From the NCBI GenBank assembly GCA_937951995.1, contig CALGAG010000021.1, positions 1 to 25,438 of the forward strand: a stretch of DNA of 25,438 nt, written 5' to 3'. A program made the translations under genes and the position numbers. The notes beneath the pieces are model-generated. The model was not told the origin of the DNA. It saw only the letters and a program-made list of their open reading frames with translations, and did no database searches. Every line of letters begins with the position of its first letter. The first letter of the stretch is position 1. Below are positions 9,059 to 15,991 of this stretch, piece after piece. The stretch comes from an uncultured Bacillota bacterium. GTDB lineage: Bacteria > Bacillota > Clostridia > Tissierellales > Tissierellaceae.

Positions 9059-10291
9059 ATGTATTACTATAAATATAATAACAAACTAATGTTTTCCAAA
9101 ATCCATATTGAAGATATGGATAAAGCAAGTGTAGATGAACTAGTCAATACAAATGACACGATTTACTTTCTTAAAGCCATGGACCCCTTTTCTTCCAGGA
9201 GGGGGTTTTTGGTTAAATCAGCATCCCAAATTGAAGAAAACAAGGAGGGTCTTGAAATTCTTCAAAGAGACGGGAACAAATATGAATTGCCTGGCTGGAT
9301 TGATGAAAAGATAGGAGAAGAAAAGGTTAAGGGGATAAACATCTCCTTTCCCCACTGGAAGGATGAGCTTGGTGACCTTCCCTCCCACTGGAGAATCAAT
9401 GTCATAGCTCTGGGGGATGTGGGTAGTACACTACTCATAGGATTGAGGCTCCTAGGTTCCAACATGACCATAGGAATCTATGATAGATCTCCAGACAAGG
9501 TTAAGAGATGGGTTCATGAGCTGGGTCAAATCAGACGACCCTTCCAGGAAAAGTCCTTCCCCACCGTAGAGGCTGTTGATAAGGAGAACCTGTTTGATTG
9601 CGACATGGTTGTTTTCTGTGCATCAAAGGGTATCCCTCCTGTGGGCTCTGAAAATGTTGATGTGAGAATGGTACAGTTCGAAGGTAACAGAGAGATCCTC
9701 AAGGAACATGGGAAAACTGCCCGGGAGAAAGGATTTAAGGGAATATTTGCAGTTGTAAGCGATCCTGTTGATCTCTTGTGTAGGGGACTCTATCTGGATT
9801 CCAATACAAATGACATGGGACAATTGGATTACATGGGCCTTGCACCAAATCAAATCATAGGCTATGGTCTAGGTGTTATGAATGCCAGGGCCTGCTTCCA
9901 CGCTGAGAGAAATCCTGGTTTGGATCATTATTTCAAGGAAGGTCAGGTCTTTGGTCCCCACGGAAAGGGTTTGATTGTAGCTGATAGTATGGTAAACTAC
10001 AATGAGGAAAACTCTTTGTTTTTGACAGATAAGGCGCTTAAATCAAATTTGGAAATCAGAGGGTTTGGATTCAAACCCTATGTGGCTCCCAGCTTGTCCT
10101 CAGGGGCATTATCACTGATAGCCACAATTGAAAATAACTATTTTTATGGGTCTTCCATGATGGGAGAGGTTTTTATGGGTGCTAAGATGCGACTAACAAG
10201 GAATGGCATTGATATACCTTCCTACGATCTACACCCCTTGCTAAAAACCAGACTTGAGAAAACCTATAACCAATTAAGGAGTATGATATGA
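9059..10291 (+). CDS. Lactate/malate dehydrogenase-like NAD-binding protein with N-terminal extension
   Basis: 410 residues from ATG 9059. GAGGTGA sits 5 bases upstream and overlaps the previous stop, favouring this start over GTG 9050. The first 110 residues are an extension not found in ordinary LDH/MDH. A Rossmann fold follows: ALGDVGST (117-124) for the dinucleotide loop, Asp142 ending strand two, CDMVVFCASKGIPPVG for the third-strand region, VSDPVD (233-238) where the family has SNPVD, conserved Arg277, and GPHGKG with His301 at the catalytic His position. The Asp that pairs with this His in LDH (in LDSAR) appears to be Met274. It is therefore a distant relative and may have a different substrate or altered catalysis. 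It is coupled to the giant gene before it and the flavodoxin-like gene after it. Confidence 0.78.
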   Translation: MYYYKYNNKLMFSKIHIEDMDKASVDELVNTNDTIYFLKAMDPFSSRRGFLVKSASQIEENKEGLEILQRDGNKYELPGWIDEKIGEEKVKGINISFPHWKDELGDLPSHWRINVIALGDVGSTLLIGLRLLGSNMTIGIYDRSPDKVKRWVHELGQIRRPFQEKSFPTVEAVDKENLFDCDMVVFCASKGIPPVGSENVDVRMVQFEGNREILKEHGKTAREKGFKGIFAVVSDPVDLLCRGLYLDSNTNDMGQLDYMGLAPNQIIGYGLGVMNARACFHAERNPGLDHYFKEGQVFGPHGKGLIVADSMVNYNEENSLFLTDKALKSNLEIRGFGFKPYVAPSLSSGALSLIATIENNYFYGSSMMGEVFMGAKMRLTRNGIDIPSYDLHPLLKTRLEKTYNQLRSMI

Positions 10292-11331
10292 GACCATTTA
10301 CGTTAATTTTGCCTTCACAACCATCCCCACTGCTCCAAAAAATGATCGACCGGGCAGTGAACGGTGAAAATCCAAATATTGTAAAGAACGATGAAGATTT
10401 GCCAGATTTAAGAGGACACAACATTCTATTTGCAGTGGAACTGAACTCCATTGGAATAAATCCAAACCTTAACAGAATTCTTGAAAGTATGGCAAGCAAG
10501 GGCAAAAATGCTCTTGAGAAGGCTAGAGCCTCAATACTGATACACAGTAGCTACGATAATTTCACAAAAACCGCTGCCCAGGATATAGTCTTTATAGCAA
10601 ATCAGCTAGGCTGTACCTTCCCTGGAAGACCGGTTATAGAAGCAAACCAGAATCTTGATAATTATATACCTTTAAGAAAGATTTACGATTTACCCTTGGA
10701 GGAGATTTGCCTTCAAAAAAGTGAAGAGCTTGGTAGAAGACTTCTCTCAACCCAACAGTACTTCAGAAACAAAACGATTGCTGTGCTCCACTCTTCAAAC
10801 AAAGGAACCTCGAATACCTACTCCCTTTGGGAAATGGTAAAGTCAAAGTTGGAGGACAAGGTTCACATAAATGAAGTATACCTTGGAAACGGTACAATAA
10901 CAGATTGTAGGGGCTGTAGCTACAAAACCTGCAAATACTTTGGCAAACAGGCAAAATGTTTTTATGGCGGCGTTGTTGTAGAGGAGGTCTATCCTGCTAT
11001 TCAGGATGCATCCACCGTTATTCTACTCTGCCCCAACTATAATGATATGGTGACAGCCAATATTGTAGCCACAATCAACAGGCTGACCGCTCTTTTCAGA
11101 AAGACAAAATTCTATGACAAGAAAATCTTCACGGTAATCGTTTCAGGATACTCAGGTGGAGATGCATTGGCCAAGCAGCTAATTAGCAGCTTGAATATGA
11201 ACAAGACCTTTGAACTGCCTCCAAACTTTTCAATTATGGCCACAGCCAATGATCCTGGGGCAATCCACAAGGTACCTGGCATAAGAACAAAGGCTCAAGT
11301 CTTTGCAAACCACATACTTGAAAATCTATAG
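10288..11331 (+). CDS. Flavodoxin-fold NAD(P)H/FMN oxidoreductase-like protein, two-domain
   Basis: 347 residues, starting at ATG 10288 behind AAGGAG and overlapping the previous stop by 4 bases (ATGA). Residues 163-347 form a flavodoxin-like FMN-binding domain: IAVLHSSNKGTSNT (164-177) is the phosphate loop, a Cys group (Cys207, Cys210, Cys215, Cys224) follows, and then LLCPNYNDMVTANIVATINR matches the FMN-reductase active-site helix. The Cys pattern recalls iron-sulfur flavoproteins but has looser spacing, so a cluster is possible rather than shown. Residues 1-155 look like a second, degenerate alpha/beta domain of similar layout. It is last in the operon and followed at once by a terminator. 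An electron-transfer or reductase partner for the dehydrogenase-like protein is a reasonable inference. Confidence 0.78.
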   Translation: MRPFTLILPSQPSPLLQKMIDRAVNGENPNIVKNDEDLPDLRGHNILFAVELNSIGINPNLNRILESMASKGKNALEKARASILIHSSYDNFTKTAAQDIVFIANQLGCTFPGRPVIEANQNLDNYIPLRKIYDLPLEEICLQKSEELGRRLLSTQQYFRNKTIAVLHSSNKGTSNTYSLWEMVKSKLEDKVHINEVYLGNGTITDCRGCSYKTCKYFGKQAKCFYGGVVVEEVYPAIQDASTVILLCPNYNDMVTANIVATINRLTALFRKTKFYDKKIFTVIVSGYSGGDALAKQLISSLNMNKTFELPPNFSIMATANDPGAIHKVPGIRTKAQVFANHILENL

Positions 11332-11353
11332 CCTGTTTACAGGCTATTTTTTT
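11329..11353 (+). terminator. Intrinsic terminator of the multidomain operon
   Basis: TAGCCTG (11329-11335), loop TTTA, CAGGCTA (11340-11346), then seven T. The stem starts inside the stop codon of the flavodoxin-like gene. Confidence 0.9.
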
Positions 11354-11355
11354 GC

Positions 11356-11465
11356 AAAAAAATAAAGGCTCCTTTCCAACGATGGGAGGTCTGACCGTTT
11401 CCAGTCAGGCCCTGGCTACAGCTCCATAGACTCTGGTCCTTAGAAAATGTAGCTCGGAAACCTTT
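11356..11465 (-). promoter_or_regulatory. Structured RNA resembling a Moco/Tuco riboswitch, ending in a U-tract, at the 3' end of the AOR operon
   Basis: Read on the minus strand. The closing helix is AAAGG (11465-11461) with CCTTT (11368-11364), extended by TTTCC with GGAAA around an internal GGAG bulge. Inside, GCTACA pairs with TGTAGC. A second stem CTGACUG/CGGUCAG (RNA spelling) is capped by a GAAA tetraloop. The single-stranded parts carry CCGAGC, GCCAGGG and ACCTCCCAT. Seven T follow the closing helix (11362-11356), so it can also terminate. The conserved blocks, multi-stem layout and GNRA loop match the Moco cofactor riboswitch as I remember it. The neighbouring AOR and FdhD genes fit a molybdenum or tungsten cofactor ligand. 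It lies after tatA, with no gene downstream on its strand, which is unusual for a riboswitch. Confidence 0.58.
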
Positions 11466-11475
11466 TACTATACAT

Positions 11476-11661
11476 CTATTTTTTTTCTTCCTTCAAGTCC
11501 ACATTCAAATCCTCTGTTACCTTGTTTGCATGTCCCTTGAATTCACCAATGGCCTTGCCAAGAGATTTTCCGATTTCAGGAAGCTTTGATGGTCCGAAGA
11601 TCACCAATGCAATTGCAAGTATCAGTATAAGCTCTGGAGCTCCTAGTCTACCAAATCCCAT
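11476..11661 (-). CDS. tatA: Twin-arginine translocase subunit TatA
   Basis: 61 residues with the classic TatA layout. A short N-terminus with GAPELILILAIALVIFGPSKLPE gives one membrane helix, the FGP hinge and the conserved KLPEIG. An amphipathic helix (GKSLGKAIGEFKGHANK) and an acidic-basic tail follow. The start is set by AAAGGAGGGG, 6 bases before ATG 11661. TatA oligomers form the protein-conducting part of the Tat pathway for folded, cofactor-loaded proteins. Its place at the end of the AOR operon fits the Tat signal on the ferredoxin subunit encoded first in the same operon. No TatC is present in the window, so TatC must be encoded elsewhere. Confidence 0.93.
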   Translation of the reverse strand: MGFGRLGAPELILILAIALVIFGPSKLPEIGKSLGKAIGEFKGHANKVTEDLNVDLKEEKK

Positions 11662-11712
11662 TATAACCCCTCCTTTCGCAAATCATGGGCTCTGCTTCAT
11701 TCATTCAAATAG

Positions 11713-12438
11713 TTACATCATAATTCTATCTTTATGCGTGAAAACTGTGGCATTTCCTGAAGCAGCTCTCCCAACCAAGGTAATGCCTAGTTTAAATCCA
11801 AGATCAACAGCCAGTGATGTCGGATTACTCCTGGAGCAGATTATTGGTACACCTGCTCGGGCAGCCTTCAACACCATATCTGTTGAAATTCTTCCTGTTG
11901 TGATTATTGTAGACTTACTCAGATCCCAGCCTCTATATGCTGCGTATCCGACTACCTTGTCATGAGTGTTGTGCCTGGCCACATCCTCCATTGTTACAAT
12001 ATCCTTCTTGTACAAGATGGCACTGGCATGAATTCCACCGTGTCTCTTATACTTTTCAGCATCCTGGTACATCCTTTCAAAGGCTGTCTTTATCCTCCTG
12101 AAATTAAGGAGAACATCACATTCACCTATGGCCAACTGGGATATCTCTTCCGGAAAGTCTAAAGTAGATCCGCAGCCAGTACCATATATATCACCTAAAG
12201 TGTATCTCCTATCTGTTACATTTTCAGCCATCACATATATCTGACGGAGGTCCTCGCAGGCTGCAACAGTCATTATGTCAGAGAAGGAATTTACCACTCC
12301 AGTATTTATAAGATGTCCAATTGCCAGTTCTCTCAAATCTGTTGGAGTGCACATTAAGGTGACCAGCTTTTCACCATTCAGATTTATGGTAACAGGAAAC
12401 TCTTCAGATAGCTCTATTGCATTTATCATATCCAGCAT
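11713..12438 (-). CDS. fdhD: FdhD-family sulfur carrier for molybdenum/tungsten enzymes
   Basis: 241 residues. The FdhD core is clear: TGCG (Cys89), RHGGIHASAI, EDVARHNTHDKVVGYA (about 152-167), TGRISTDMVLKAARAGVP and SRSNPTSLAVDLG. In E. coli, FdhD passes sulfur to the bis-pterin cofactor of formate dehydrogenase and has two Cys in CxxC. Here the second position appears to be Thr92, leaving one Cys in that motif. GGGGAGG lies 7 bases before ATG 12438. No formate dehydrogenase is encoded in the window, and the gene sits in an AOR operon. It probably serves maturation or delivery of the cofactor for the AOR-like enzyme, or for a formate dehydrogenase elsewhere. The family is secure; the target is inferred. 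Confidence 0.88.
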   Translation of the reverse strand: MLDMINAIELSEEFPVTINLNGEKLVTLMCTPTDLRELAIGHLINTGVVNSFSDIMTVAACEDLRQIYVMAENVTDRRYTLGDIYGTGCGSTLDFPEEISQLAIGECDVLLNFRRIKTAFERMYQDAEKYKRHGGIHASAILYKKDIVTMEDVARHNTHDKVVGYAAYRGWDLSKSTIITTGRISTDMVLKAARAGVPIICSRSNPTSLAVDLGFKLGITLVGRAASGNATVFTHKDRIMM

Positions 12439-12453
12439 CTTAAAACCTCCCCA

Positions 12454-13005
12454 TTAAGGATTCTCATCCTGTCCTACCTCAATCCATTCTGCCAGATAGT
12501 CGGCATATCCTTTCGACATATGCTTGTTGGAATATACAAATAAGGTTCCATTGCTTGCATTGGTGAACTTAAGGTCTGCATATTCACTATCATTGGATAA
12601 CTCTGAAAGCATGTCAGTCAGCTCACCCTCAGTGAGATTATAGGGTGGTAGATTGAACATGGTAACATATGTTGGTCTTGGATATCTCCTTGACTCCTCT
12701 CTAACAGTATCACCTATGAGCTTGAGGATATCCTTATCCTTAACTCTAATTATTATTCCTGCATACTTATCTGTCATCTCATTTCCCGAGTAATAGAAGG
12801 TATTTCCCTCAGCATCATCGATTTTTTTCAAGTCCAAATCTGTTCCAATACTTTCAAGTATTTGGGATATATCAGTTGCCTGGTCTTCATCCCCATACAC
12901 AAGTGAGGCCTCAATCTCAGCAAGGGTAACTATTTTCCCATCCCTCGAGTTCCTGACTATAAAATCTGCTACGTCTTCCTGCATATACTTCATTTTTTCA
13001 TCCAT
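12454..13005 (-). CDS. Unrecognised protein in the AOR operon, YdhW-like in position
   Basis: 183 residues from ATG 13005, which has GGGTGA 4 bases upstream; an in-frame GTG at 13017 has no such site. I do not recognise a family from sequence. The first 50 residues (FIVRNSRDGKIVTLAEIEAS) could form a winged-helix-like fold. The middle holds IIIRVKDKDILKLIGDTVRE and YVTMFNLPPYNLTEGELTDM, and the protein ends in an acidic tail. It has no Cys, signal peptide or membrane helix. It lies 11 bases after the AOR gene and just before fdhD. In the E. coli ydh operon a similar-sized protein, YdhW, follows the AOR-like YdhV, so a chaperone or small-subunit role is a positional guess. Confidence 0.72.
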   Translation of the reverse strand: MDEKMKYMQEDVADFIVRNSRDGKIVTLAEIEASLVYGDEDQATDISQILESIGTDLDLKKIDDAEGNTFYYSGNEMTDKYAGIIIRVKDKDILKLIGDTVREESRRYPRPTYVTMFNLPPYNLTEGELTDMLSELSNDSEYADLKFTNASNGTLFVYSNKHMSKGYADYLAEWIEVGQDENP

Positions 13006-13016
13006 GTGATCACCCA

Positions 13017-15119
13017 CTACGGCAACAAATTCATTGATTCAAGCTCACTAGCTGCAAAGTCCAGACCAAGTCTTTTCAGAGTTTCCTTGGTTGGAGCTCC
13101 TGTTTTTTTGTCCCATCCCATTTCCTCATAGAACATGGTAAGAGCCGTTTGCATATCTTCTCGCTCCATCTTGACTGTACCCTCAGTGAATGGTTCCATA
13201 TCCGGATCCATATCATAAACCCAGTCCATTATAACATCGTGCTCATTTCTCATATCTACAGTGCCCATTTGCTTGACTGTCAATGCCCTGTGCAGGGTAA
13301 ATACCCTTTCAGCTGCCAAATCAAGTGATTCCTCAGTGTAATTCTCTCCTGTAACTATAGACATATATTTGGATTCCAAAGCCGTATCTCCACGATAATT
13401 TCTTTCCTTTACAGGGGAAACCATCATTGGCCACATCCAATTACACACTGTAAGGGAATCGTGAAGAACGTTCCTTATTATTGACCACTTGGCAAATTTT
13501 GCCTTATATTCATTCATGGGAGTATATTTTGCCGGAAAATCGAATGCTTCCTCAGATCCCCATATCTCAGCAGAAACCTCTCTTAGAATATCCGCTGGCA
13601 AGCCTGAACCTATAAGATTCATATGTGTATGAGATTGGGAATCCCTATTGAACATGCAGGAAATCAAAGCTCCCACCTGTGCTCCTGCCTCATTGCTGTG
13701 ATGTACTGGGTATCCTAGAGGTGACCAAATCTTTTGATCCTTTCCATGCCAGAAATCATCTCCAAGATTCCATCTTTCTGCTATCCAGTATGTTCCATCT
13801 CCCAGATGACTGAATTCTCCCTCCTTGAATGTAATCCTTCTGTAGAAATCCTTCAGGAATGCAGGGTCTCCAGCTTCCAGCAAATCAAAGGGTATTGAGT
13901 TGTACTCTTCCTCTGACAATACTTCCTTAAGTTTTCCTGATTCATAAATATATTTGAATTCTCTTCCAAGCATTCCATAATTGCACCAGACACCATAATC
14001 ATCAGCAAGCTGTGAACCAAGTGTTTTAGCAATAAAGGAGCCATCATCCTTCTCAAATTGATCAGACGTTCCCTTTATCATAACTCCATTTGGTGCTGAG
14101 TATCCCATACATGTATTTGAAACATATCTTGATACACCATATTTTTCAAGCTGGGGCATTTCAAGCTGTGAAAAACATCTGATCGGGCAGGATTGACATC
14201 CACCCATTCTCTTGGTGTACTTTTCAGCTACTGGTCCAAGGTCCTTAACACCCTTTTGTGTTCTCAAGCCAACAGTTGTAATGTCACCTGGAGGAATTTC
14301 TCCAGTCTCAACTGGTGGTTCGGCAGCTCCCCAATATAGGCCCTTTTGAGCTGTCCATCTGCTTCCCTTTGAATCAAATTCTGCCCATGGCTGTGGTGTA
14401 CTAGGTACAACGTGATTGTTGTTTGCCCCAATTAGCTCCTTTAGCATATAGCTGTTGGTGTCCAAAAGCTCCTTGGAACTTCCTGCTATCTTTAATGAGC
14501 CTGTCCCTATTATTCCTATAGCCTTAAGCTTCTTTGCCCCAAGTATGCTGCCATGACCTCCTGCAGAGTGTGAGTAGCCGTTCATTATTACTGAAAGGTT
14601 GACAAGATTTTCACCGGCTTGACCGATTGCAGCTATACTTGCCTCCTTGCCCATCTCCGAAGCCACAAGGGCAGTTGTGTTGTAGATTCCCTGACCCCAC
14701 ATTTTTGAGGCATCCTCTATGGTTACCTTGTCATCCTCTATTCTGAGCCACACCGGACCCCTAGCCTTACCTTCAACTATTATTGCATCGTAGCCAGCAT
14801 ACTTCATTGATGCTGCAAAATTCCCTCCCATATGGGAATCAGCTACCATATGCTTCGGATTCGTTGGAAACAAGGATGTTACATTTGTTCTGGAGCTACA
14901 AGGGGCCCCTGATCCAGTTAGGGGACCTGTACCGAATACAATCTTATTCTTAGCGTCATGAGGATGTGTCCCAACAGGAACCTCATCAAACAGTACCTTG
15001 TAACCTATTCCCATTCCACCTATGTAATCCTTATACTTACCGGTATCTTCAGTTGTGATCTTTCCATTGGACAGGTTGACTCTTAGAACCTTTCCTGCCC
15101 ATCCGTATGAAACCGCCAT
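13017..15119 (-). CDS. AOR-family tungsten/molybdenum oxidoreductase, YdhV-like
   Basis: 700 residues from ATG 15119, set by AAAGGAGGGAAGAAC. The N-terminus (YGWAGKVLRVNLSNGKI, then YIGGMGIGYKVLF) is the hallmark of the aldehyde:ferredoxin oxidoreductase family. GTGPLTGSGAPCSSRTNV and SHMGGNFAASMKYAGYDAI continue the pterin-binding first domain. The [4Fe-4S] ligands are Cys308, Cys311, Cys315 (GGCQSCPIRC) and a distant Cys559 (DSLTVCNW). The enzyme should carry a bis-pyranopterin with W or Mo. The substrate is unknown: this ferredoxin-linked branch, including E. coli YdhV (also about 700 residues), differs from classic aldehyde oxidases. It has no signal peptide of its own, but follows a Tat-signal ferredoxin gene by 22 bases, so it may be exported with that partner. 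Confidence 0.92.
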   Translation of the reverse strand: MAVSYGWAGKVLRVNLSNGKITTEDTGKYKDYIGGMGIGYKVLFDEVPVGTHPHDAKNKIVFGTGPLTGSGAPCSSRTNVTSLFPTNPKHMVADSHMGGNFAASMKYAGYDAIIVEGKARGPVWLRIEDDKVTIEDASKMWGQGIYNTTALVASEMGKEASIAAIGQAGENLVNLSVIMNGYSHSAGGHGSILGAKKLKAIGIIGTGSLKIAGSSKELLDTNSYMLKELIGANNNHVVPSTPQPWAEFDSKGSRWTAQKGLYWGAAEPPVETGEIPPGDITTVGLRTQKGVKDLGPVAEKYTKRMGGCQSCPIRCFSQLEMPQLEKYGVSRYVSNTCMGYSAPNGVMIKGTSDQFEKDDGSFIAKTLGSQLADDYGVWCNYGMLGREFKYIYESGKLKEVLSEEEYNSIPFDLLEAGDPAFLKDFYRRITFKEGEFSHLGDGTYWIAERWNLGDDFWHGKDQKIWSPLGYPVHHSNEAGAQVGALISCMFNRDSQSHTHMNLIGSGLPADILREVSAEIWGSEEAFDFPAKYTPMNEYKAKFAKWSIIRNVLHDSLTVCNWMWPMMVSPVKERNYRGDTALESKYMSIVTGENYTEESLDLAAERVFTLHRALTVKQMGTVDMRNEHDVIMDWVYDMDPDMEPFTEGTVKMEREDMQTALTMFYEEMGWDKKTGAPTKETLKRLGLDFAASELESMNLLP

Positions 15120-15140
15120 GTTCTTCCCTCCTTTGATCAA

Positions 15141-15800
15141 TTATGAAAATCTGTATCCATTTCTTCTCATTGCCTTCTTTACATCTTCCCATGGAATCAT
15201 CTTTAAAGCCCCAGTTGGACAGTTCTCAGCACAGAATCCACAAGCCACACATTTTGTGGATTTCTTGGTCTCAGGATCAACTGTAGGCAAATGCCATGGA
15301 CATGCCTCCTCGCAGGCACCGCAGCCAATGCACTTTGAAGCATCCACAACCCTTGCGTTACCTTGCTTTGGATCGGAATAAATAGCACCAGCGGGACATG
15401 CTCTTCCACAGTATGGGTCTCTACACTGCTTGCAGGTTTCAGGACTCATCGAGAGATTTCCAAATTGTCCATTCTGCCTGTAGTAATCAATTCTAGGACC
15501 GTCACTTCCGAAATTGTAGTTCTCAGAAACCTTGATTCTGGATATGAATGGTTGGATCTTTTCATCGTGTATGGAAGTGCAAGATATTTCACACCTTTGA
15601 CATCCCGTACACCTTGACGCATCCGCTACCAAAAGTCCGCTTGGGAGTGCATAGGCAACAGTCTGCTCACTTTCACAGCCCAGCATACTCAGTATGGACA
15701 TTGATATGACCGCTCCTCCGAAGCCCTTTCCTGTTAGTTTTAGAAACTCCCTTCTTGTGGTCTCACGCTCCAGAAATTTCTTTTTTGACTTTTCTTCCAT
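15141..15800 (-). CDS. Tat-signal ferredoxin subunit with four [4Fe-4S] clusters, YdhY-like
   Basis: 219 residues from ATG 15800, set by AAAGGAGGGTAAAC; the frame is open further upstream without a good site. Residues 14-42 are a twin-arginine signal, TTRREFLKLTGKGFGGA followed by a hydrophobic stretch, ending at MLGC (Cys42), which could also be a lipobox. Sixteen Cys form four cluster motifs: 64/67/70/74, 123/126/131/135, 157/160/163/167 and 184/187/190/194. The wording around them (CTGCQRCEISCTS, CVACGFCAENCPTGALK) closely follows E. coli YdhY as I recall it. The likely role is to pass electrons between the AOR-like subunit and a membrane or extracellular partner and to carry the complex through Tat. 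It is the first gene of the operon. Confidence 0.9.
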   Translation of the reverse strand: MEEKSKKKFLERETTRREFLKLTGKGFGGAVISMSILSMLGCESEQTVAYALPSGLLVADASRCTGCQRCEISCTSIHDEKIQPFISRIKVSENYNFGSDGPRIDYYRQNGQFGNLSMSPETCKQCRDPYCGRACPAGAIYSDPKQGNARVVDASKCIGCGACEEACPWHLPTVDPETKKSTKCVACGFCAENCPTGALKMIPWEDVKKAMRRNGYRFS

Positions 15801-15846
15801 GTTTACCCTCCTTTGTTTGTTATTTCTCAAACATCTTTTGCAAATA

Positions 15847-15872
15847 TAAACCATCCTTGACAATATGGTTTA
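15847..15872. promoter_or_regulatory. Inverted repeat in the leader of the AOR operon
   Basis: TAAACCAT (15847-15854) and ATGGTTTA (15865-15872) are exact inverted 8-base arms 10 bases apart. They lie just downstream of the predicted start of transcription and about 50 bases before the ferredoxin start codon. This could be an operator or a leader hairpin. Confidence 0.5.
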
Positions 15873-15879
15873 TGTTAAC

Positions 15880-15907
15880 ATTTTATCATATTCTTGCATT
15901 ATTTCAA
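15880..15907 (-). promoter_or_regulatory. Likely promoter of the AOR operon
   Basis: On the minus strand, TTGAAA (15907-15902), 16-base spacer, TAAAAT (15885-15880). It is the only good sigma-A-like match between the phosphoglucomutase terminator and the ferredoxin gene. Confidence 0.5.
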
Positions 15908-15957
15908 CAAAATGAGCCAAATACCAATTTAAAACATATGCCCATTTTTCGCATAAT

Positions 15958-15983
15958 AATAGCGGGGATTTCTCCCCGCTATT
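15958..15983 (-). terminator. Terminator hairpin after phosphoglucomutase
   Basis: A perfect 11-base stem, AATAGCGGGGA with TCCCCGCTATT, has a 4-base loop and lies 8 bases after the phosphoglucomutase stop. The T-tract after it is weak (ATTATTAT overlapping the stem end), so termination may be partial. Confidence 0.7.
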
Positions 15984-15991
15984 TCTTCCTA

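Noticed and set aside
11356..11465. A c-di-GMP, cobalamin or glycine riboswitch as identity for the structured RNA
   Set aside because: The conserved blocks I associate with those classes are absent; CCGAGC, GCCAGGG and ACCTCCC with a GNRA-capped stem fit Moco RNA better, and the gene context agrees.
11522..12162. Plus-strand open frames opposite tatA and fdhD
   Set aside because: They are antisense to clear TatA and FdhD proteins, with no start signals or domains.
15958..15983. A regulatory operator for the AOR operon
   Set aside because: The perfect GC-rich stem follows the phosphoglucomutase stop by 8 bases and fits a terminator better; the AOR promoter lies about 50 bases further on.
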